Under the pieces are notes generated by a model. The model worked only from the letters and a program-made list of their open reading frames with translations. It was not told where the DNA came from and did no database searches. Shown here piece by piece: positions 5,270 through 9,028 of a stretch of DNA of 9,028 bases. Both the position numbers and the translations under genes were made by a program. Where the stretch lies: contig CAJBIS010000327.1 of NCBI GenBank assembly GCA_903953195.1, positions 1 through 9,028 on the forward strand. Reading direction: 5' to 3'. The stretch comes from an uncultured Actinomycetes bacterium. GTDB taxonomy: Bacteria > Actinomycetota > Acidimicrobiia > Acidimicrobiales > Microtrichaceae. Numbering within the stretch: position 1 is the first letter of the stretch; every line of letters starts with the position of its first letter.

Positions 5270-6084
5270 CGCTCCCGGATCGCGGTCGACAGCGGCGGCC
5301 AGGCGCTCGCGGCCCAGCCACCGAACTCGCGGTCGGTCACGATGACGCAGCCGACGTCGACGGTGGGGTCGAACCAGAGGAACGAGCCGTTGCGACCGAA
5401 GTGGCCGAGCGTCGACGGCGCGGCGTCCGCACCCGTCCAGTGCGGCGACTTGGTGCCGCGCAGTTCCGGCCCCCACCCCCAGTCGCACGGATCGAACTCG
5501 CCCCACCCCGGCAGCACCCCGGCCAGTCCGGGGAATCGGCAGCTGGCCGCATCGGACGCGGTCGTGCGGTCGACGAGTCGTGGCGAGCGGTACTCGACGA
5601 GCAGACGTGCGAGGTTGTCCGCGGTCGACCACAGGCCCGCCGCGGCCGACCCGCGCAACTCCGTCGAGGCCATGCCGAGCGGGATGAGCACGGCTTCGGT
5701 GAGGTAGTCGACGAACGCGATGCCCGTGCTGGCCTCGACGTGCGCGCCGAGCAGCTCGTAGCCGGCGTTCGAGTAGATCCGCCGCGTGCCGGGGGCGCAT
5801 CGAACGACGTCGGTGTCGACGTCGAGTCCGCTGGCGTGCGCGAGGACGTGACCCACGGTGGAGCCCGCCGGACCGAGCGGCGTGTCGATCGTCGTCGCAC
5901 CCTCCTCGACGGCGACCAGCACGGCGCGGGCCGTGGCGAGTTTCGTGAGTGAGGCCACGGCGACCGGTGTCGTGGTCGGCCCGGCGACGGCGACGGCGGA
6001 ACCGTGGGCCACGACGACACCGGCGGCAACGCCGGCGCCCCAGTCGGCGAGCACCTCCAGCGGTGAGGACGTCTGCGCGGTCAC
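5206..6084 (-). CDS. Serine beta-lactamase-like hydrolase (class C / DD-peptidase fold)
   Basis: A 292-residue serine hydrolase of the beta-lactamase/penicillin-binding-protein superfamily, which also includes esterases and D-aminopeptidases. All three active-site elements are present: S-L-T-K (S45, K48), Y-S-N (104-106) and H-F-G (228-230). L-A-H-A-S-G-L (81-87) is the usual motif before the tyrosine. There is no signal peptide, so a cytoplasmic esterase or amidase is more likely than a true secreted beta-lactamase. The protein is shorter than typical class C enzymes. Its GTG start shares GTGA with the stop of the upstream PhyH-family gene, so the two are coupled. The C-terminal 21 residues are a Gly/Ser/Asp tail, translated from the reverse strand of the repeat that encodes the Lgt acidic tail; the two genes overlap tail to tail by 64 bp. 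Confidence 0.88.
   Translation of the reverse strand: MTAQTSSPLEVLADWGAGVAAGVVVAHGSAVAVAGPTTTPVAVASLTKLATARAVLVAVEEGATTIDTPLGPAGSTVGHVLAHASGLDVDTDVVRCAPGTRRIYSNAGYELLGAHVEASTGIAFVDYLTEAVLIPLGMASTELRGSAAAGLWSTADNLARLLVEYRSPRLVDRTTASDAASCRFPGLAGVLPGWGEFDPCDWGWGPELRGTKSPHWTGADAAPSTLGHFGRNGSFLWFDPTVDVGCVIVTDREFGGWAASAWPPLSTAIRERYSTGSGSDSDSGSGSSDVVG
5225..5260. repeat. Hexanucleotide repeat translated on both strands
   Basis: Six degenerate hexamers stand in line: GAACCA, GAACCG, GAATCG, GAGTCG, GAACCG, GATCCC. On the plus strand they encode Glu-Pro/Glu-Ser dipeptides at the end of Lgt. On the minus strand they encode Gly-Ser/Asp-Ser dipeptides at the end of the hydrolase. The unit is a multiple of three, so a copy-number change would alter both tails without shifting either frame. 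Confidence 0.8.
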
Positions 6085-6854
6085 GTCTCGGGGCCGTCGA
6101 GCAGGTCGGCGGGGGACCGGCGTTCGATGTGTCCGATCAACCCGCCGTAGACGCTGTAGCCGACGAGCTCCTGCAGCCGTGGCGGGAACGTCGCCACCAC
6201 GGATCGGGGGAGGCCGAGCTGCTGGTTCTCCTGCTGGCGGATCCAGCCGGCGCAGTAGTTGGCCGCGATGCCCACACGGTCGGCGTCGGTGACATTCGCG
6301 CCGCCGCCGTGCCAGAGGCTGCCGTTCCAGATGAGCACGTCGCCGGGTCGGAGCTCGGCGGCCACCGTGTCGTAGTCGCCGCCGTACACCGGCTTGCCCC
6401 GCTGGTGGCTGCCGGGCACGAGCCGCGTCGCGCCGTTCTCCGGCGTGAACTCGGTGAGGGCCCACATGGTGTTGCAGACGACCGGTGGATGCGGGCCGTC
6501 GAGGGGGAGGAGCTGGTCGTCGGCATGGATCGGTTGTGCGGTCTCACCGGGAAGGATCCGGATCGACGACACACTCGAGATCAGACAGCCGGGGTCGAGC
6601 ACCGCCTCGACGACCGCGAGCACGTCGGGCTGGATCGTGAGGTCCTGCCACTGCGGGCCGTGCCGGAGCAGGTTGTAGGCCCGGAGCGTCGAGCGGCCCT
6701 CGAACCCGTTCGACGCCGGCACGATCGACTCCTGGGCCTCGATCCGCGCCAGATCCTCGAGCAGCCCACCCACGCGGTCGGGCGTCAGGACGGCGGGGAG
6801 CACGGCATAGCCCTGCTCGTCGATCTGTTCGGCGGCCGACGTCGAAGCGGACAC
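6081..6854 (-). CDS. Phytanoyl-CoA dioxygenase (PhyH) family protein
   Basis: A 257-residue Fe(II)/2-oxoglutarate-dependent oxygenase of the PhyH family, whose members hydroxylate lipids, amino acids or secondary metabolites. The iron triad is visible: H110 and D112 in P-I-H-A-D-D-Q, and H182 in L-W-H-G-G-G-A-N. R193 (D-A-D-R-V-G-I-A) is the likely 2-oxoglutarate-binding Arg. E-N-G-A-T-R-L-V-P-G-S-H (139-150) is a family hallmark. The GTG start at 6854 is preferred because a TACTCT box lies exactly 7 nt upstream. The frame stays open far upstream to 8072, but only antisense to the helicase gene. It is the first gene of a two-gene minus-strand unit with the serine hydrolase, joined by GTGA. 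The substrate is unknown. Confidence 0.9.
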   Translation of the reverse strand: MSASTSAAEQIDEQGYAVLPAVLTPDRVGGLLEDLARIEAQESIVPASNGFEGRSTLRAYNLLRHGPQWQDLTIQPDVLAVVEAVLDPGCLISSVSSIRILPGETAQPIHADDQLLPLDGPHPPVVCNTMWALTEFTPENGATRLVPGSHQRGKPVYGGDYDTVAAELRPGDVLIWNGSLWHGGGANVTDADRVGIAANYCAGWIRQQENQQLGLPRSVVATFPPRLQELVGYSVYGGLIGHIERRSPADLLDGPET

Positions 6855-6861
6855 GATCAGC

Positions 6862-6867
6862 AGAGTA
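6862..6867 (-). promoter_or_regulatory. Candidate -10 box TACTCT for phyH-hydrolase transcription
   Basis: On the minus strand TACTCT is followed by 7 nt and then GTG 6854, which is ideal leaderless geometry. The -35 region (around 6885-6890, near an EcoRI-like GAATTC) is weak. It shares the TA at 6866-6867 with a plus-strand box. Confidence 0.45.
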
Positions 6868-6871
6868 CGCT
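6866..6871 (+). promoter_or_regulatory. Candidate -10 box TACGCT for the helicase gene
   Basis: TACGCT lies 28 nt before the helicase ATG and 11 nt before the mini-ORF ATG at 6883. It overlaps the divergent phyH box by two bases. An alternative is TTCGAT at 6888-6893, which ends 6 nt before ATG 6900 and would make the helicase transcript leaderless. Confidence 0.35.
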
Positions 6872-6882
6872 GCTGCGCACTG

Positions 6883-6903
6883 ATGAATTCGATGACGCCA
6901 TGA
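6883..6903 (+). CDS. Possible six-codon leader ORF upstream of the helicase
   Basis: ATG AAT TCG ATG ACG CCA TGA reads M-N-S-M-T-P. Its stop overlaps the helicase start as ATGA, the arrangement of coupled genes. It sits just after the plus-strand candidate promoter. It could deliver ribosomes to the helicase start, which has no Shine-Dalgarno of its own. Chance occurrence is possible. Confidence 0.25.
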   Translation: MNSMTP

Positions 6904-8051
6904 CGAAGACCTTCGACTCCCTCGGGATCGACCCCGACGTGTGTGCGACGCTCCGGGAACGAGGGATCACCTCCGCCTTTCCCATCCAGGAGATGACCAT
7001 TCCGGACATCCTCGCGGGACGGGACGTGTGCGGGAAGGCCAAGACCGGGTCCGGCAAGACCCTCGCCTTCGGGCTGCCGATCGTGCAGCTGCTGGAGCGT
7101 TCGACGCCCGGTCGCCCGACGGCGATCGCGCTGGTGCCCACCCGTGAGCTCGCCGTTCAGGTGCGCGACGAGTTGGTCCCGGCGGCACACGCCCGCGGCA
7201 TCCGCATCGCCGCGATCTACGGTGGCGACCCGATCGAGAAGCAGATCAAGCACCTGAAGGACGGCGTGGACTTCGCCGTGTGCACTCCCGGTCGTGCCAT
7301 CGACCTGATCGACCGCGGCGACCTGTCGGTGGCCGATGTGCGCCACGTGGTGATCGACGAGGCCGACCGCATGGCCGACATGGGCTTCCTGCCGCAGGTC
7401 GAGTGGATCCTGCGCAACGTCGAGGGCAACCACCAGACGTTGCTGTTCTCGGCCACGCTCGACGGTGTCGTCGACGGCCTCATCCGTCGCTACCAGCACG
7501 AGCCGAGCAAGCACGAGGTCGCATCGGTCGGCGCGACCGTCGAGCACATGGACCACCTGTTCCTGACCGTCCACGAGATGGACAAGGTGAAGGTGTGTGC
7601 CGCCATCATCCGCGGCGCGGGCCGCACCATGGTCTTCTCGGCGACGAAGCACGGTGCGGACCGGCTGGCGCGCAAGCTCGAGGACGAGGGCGTGTCGGCC
7701 CGGGCCATCCACGGTGACCTGCGCCAGAACCTGCGGGAGCGGGCACTCGCCGACTTCTCCGCCGGCAAGCTCGCCGCGCTCGTCGCCACCGACGTCGCAG
7801 CCCGCGGCATCCACGTGGACGAGGTCGACGTCGTCATCCACTACGACCCGCCGGCCGAGCACAAGACCTACCTGCACCGGTCCGGTCGCACCGCCCGCGC
7901 CGGCGAGTCCGGTGTGGTGGTGTCCCTCGTGCTGTGGAACCAGGAACTCGAGGTGCGACGCATGCAGAAGCGTCTCGGCCTCGACGAGGACCTGATCGAG
8001 GTGTTCTCGAACGATCCGCGTCTCGCGGACGTCGCCAACTGGCCCAGCTGA
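6900..8051 (+). CDS. DEAD-box ATP-dependent RNA helicase
   Basis: A 383-residue protein that is almost only helicase core. In order: Q motif with F5 and F-P-I-Q (27-30); Walker A A-K-T-G-S-G-K-T (47-54), with Lys where AQTGSGKT is commonest; P-T-R-E-L (80-84); T-P-G-R (129-132); D-E-A-D (153-156); S-A-T (184-186); M-V-F-S-A-T (244-249); A-T-D-V-A-A-R-G-I (296-304); H-R-S-G-R-T (326-331). All catalytic motifs are intact, so ATP-driven RNA unwinding or remodelling (ribosome assembly, mRNA decay or cold response) is expected. There is no basic or RNA-binding C-terminal extension of the kind that gives DbpA- or CsdA-type helicases their specificity, so the specific role is open. ATG 6900 is used; the long upstream open frame is antisense to phyH and is not coding. 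Confidence 0.95.
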   Translation: MTKTFDSLGIDPDVCATLRERGITSAFPIQEMTIPDILAGRDVCGKAKTGSGKTLAFGLPIVQLLERSTPGRPTAIALVPTRELAVQVRDELVPAAHARGIRIAAIYGGDPIEKQIKHLKDGVDFAVCTPGRAIDLIDRGDLSVADVRHVVIDEADRMADMGFLPQVEWILRNVEGNHQTLLFSATLDGVVDGLIRRYQHEPSKHEVASVGATVEHMDHLFLTVHEMDKVKVCAAIIRGAGRTMVFSATKHGADRLARKLEDEGVSARAIHGDLRQNLRERALADFSAGKLAALVATDVAARGIHVDEVDVVIHYDPPAEHKTYLHRSGRTARAGESGVVVSLVLWNQELEVRRMQKRLGLDEDLIEVFSNDPRLADVANWPS

Positions 8052-8072
8052 TCCGTCGCCGGGATCCGCCAC

Positions 8073-8093
8073 CTCGCCGGTCGAGGCGGCGAG
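8073..8093 (+). terminator. Hairpin after the helicase gene, possible terminator
   Basis: CTCGCCG, seven-base loop, CGGCGAG: a perfect seven-pair GC-rich stem 21 nt after the helicase stop, in the only gap before the methyltransferase gene. There is no U tract, as is common for actinobacterial hairpins. It could terminate transcription or simply be a structure in the 51-nt spacer. Confidence 0.5.
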
Positions 8094-8102
8094 ACTTCCC
8101 GC

Positions 8103-9028
8103 ATGCTCGAGCGGTCGCGTGACGTCGTCGACGCGTACGAATCATCGGTCCCGGACCTCCGCCGTCGTCGCACGGGCGTGCACTACACGCCGGCCCGACT
8201 GGCGGAGTCGCTGACCGGGCTCGCGCTCGAACAGTTGGGGCGGATCCCCGAGTCGGTCGTCGACCCGTCGTGTGGGGCCGGCTCGTTCCTACTGGCTGCT
8301 GCCGACACGCTCGTCGAGGTCGGCGTCGAACCGTCGCAGGTGCTCCTGCGGCTCGCCGGTGCCGACATCGATCCGGCGGCCGTGGCCGCGTGCCGGGACG
8401 CCCTCGAGGCGTGGGCGGGGGAGCACCGTCTCGATCGCCGGGCGGCCGACGCCGTCGACCTCCGGGTGGCCGACATGCTCGCCGAGCCGCCCGTCGACTG
8501 GTCGGGCCGCTTCGACCTGGTTGTCGGCAACCCACCGTTCCTCGGGCAGTTGAACGACAGGACGGCGCGGGACGCGTCGCAGCGAGCGGCCGTGCGGGAG
8601 CGGTTCATCGGCACCGGTCCCTACGTCGACACCGCCGCACTCTTCGTGGCGGCCTCGCTCGACCTGCTGCGGGCCGGGGGCGTGTCGCTCCTGATCCAGC
8701 CCGCGTCGTTCCTGGCGGCACGCGACACCGCCGCGGTCCGCGACCGTGTGCTGCGAGATGCACAACTCGTCGCCGTGTGGGCGAGCCCTGAGCTGCACTT
8801 CGACGCCGGCGTCCACGTGTGTGCGCCGGTGCTGCGCGTCGGCGGCGACCGGTCGCGAGCCGGGACGGTCGATGTGCGGTGGGGCAGCACCCTGGAATCC
8901 GTCGGCGATGCTGCGTCGCCGGAGCCCGAGGACTCGTGGGGGCCGCTCCTCGCCGCGCCGCTCGGTGTGCCGTCGGTTCCCGAGGTGCCGGTCGCCCGGC
9001 ACCGACTGCACACGATCGCCGCGTCCAC
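8103..9028 (+). CDS. N6-adenine DNA methyltransferase, 3' end outside the window
   Basis: The first 308 codons of a class I SAM-dependent DNA methyltransferase; the frame is still open at the window end. R-R-T-G-V-H-Y-T-P (22-30) is the motif that precedes the SAM site in Eco57I-, TaqI- and HsdM-type adenine methylases. V-V-D-P-S-C-G-A-G-S-F (52-62) is SAM motif I. G-A-D-I-D-P is motif II. F-D-L-V-V-G-N-P-P-F (137-146) carries the catalytic N-P-P-F that places the target adenine's amino group. L-L-I-Q-P-A-S-F-L (near residues 196-204) fits a later motif of the same family. Target recognition, and any nuclease part, would lie downstream. ATG 8103 has no Shine-Dalgarno but has GAGACT 6 nt before it, a weak leaderless-type box. 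It may be an orphan regulator, a restriction-modification enzyme or part of a defence system. Confidence 0.85.
   Translation, partial: MLERSRDVVDAYESSVPDLRRRRTGVHYTPARLAESLTGLALEQLGRIPESVVDPSCGAGSFLLAAADTLVEVGVEPSQVLLRLAGADIDPAAVAACRDALEAWAGEHRLDRRAADAVDLRVADMLAEPPVDWSGRFDLVVGNPPFLGQLNDRTARDASQRAAVRERFIGTGPYVDTAALFVAASLDLLRAGGVSLLIQPASFLAARDTAAVRDRVLRDAQLVAVWASPELHFDAGVHVCAPVLRVGGDRSRAGTVDVRWGSTLESVGDAASPEPEDSWGPLLAAPLGVPSVPEVPVARHRLHTIAAS

Noticed and set aside
5206..6084. Antibiotic-resistance beta-lactamase
   Set aside because: The catalytic motifs fit the superfamily, but there is no signal peptide and the gene is coupled to an oxygenase. Resistance cannot be inferred.
5949..6899. Upstream open extension of the helicase frame on the plus strand
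   Set aside because: It is Arg-rich sequence antisense to PhyH with no known domain. The helicase Q motif starts right after ATG 6900.
6081..8072. A 663-codon open minus-strand frame across the whole helicase gene
   Set aside because: Only the last 257 codons (from GTG 6854) look like protein, namely the PhyH family. The rest is antisense to a complete DEAD-box helicase and is a GC-rich shadow frame.

Overview
The window is dense, high-GC DNA (GC-rich third codon positions, many GTG starts) from the chromosome of an actinobacterium. The case rests on a CarD protein of mycobacterial type, an enzyme of the mycothiol-dependent maleylpyruvate isomerase family, an RDD protein beside an actinobacterial nonapeptide-repeat protein, and TAnnnT boxes only 6-7 nt before start codons, which is the geometry of leaderless transcripts. 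An Acidimicrobiia-type lineage (Ilumatobacter-like) is my best guess, but it is inference only.

Left part (1-2194). Positions 1-144 hold nothing I can support. Three plus-strand genes then form a tightly coupled cassette: a protein with six nonapeptide repeats, an RDD membrane protein, and a DinB-like, mycothiol-dependent-type enzyme. Both junctions are four-base GTGA overlaps. Middle part (2195-5269). A promoter with a TAGAAT box and a short leader precede carD. carD overlaps a degenerate GT-B glycosyltransferase-like gene that appears to start at a CTG codon. Next come a small lipoprotein with a duplicated two-cysteine module and, 9 nt later, lgt, whose product would attach the lipid to that lipoprotein.

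Right part (5206-9028). On the minus strand a PhyH-family dioxygenase gene is coupled by a GTGA overlap to a serine beta-lactamase-like hydrolase gene. The 3' end of the hydrolase gene overlaps the 3' end of lgt tail to tail by 64 bp, inside a hexanucleotide repeat that is translated on both strands. A compact divergent promoter region separates phyH from a complete DEAD-box RNA helicase. A hairpin and then the first 308 codons of an N6-adenine DNA methyltransferase close the window; that gene runs off the edge.

Most of this is core or housekeeping material. No tRNA, rRNA, insertion sequence, phage gene or CRISPR array was seen. The less ordinary points are the CTG start behind carD, the two-strand coding repeat, the shared divergent promoter with a mini-ORF before the helicase, the dioxygenase-hydrolase pair, and the truncated methyltransferase, which could be the edge of a restriction or defence locus.
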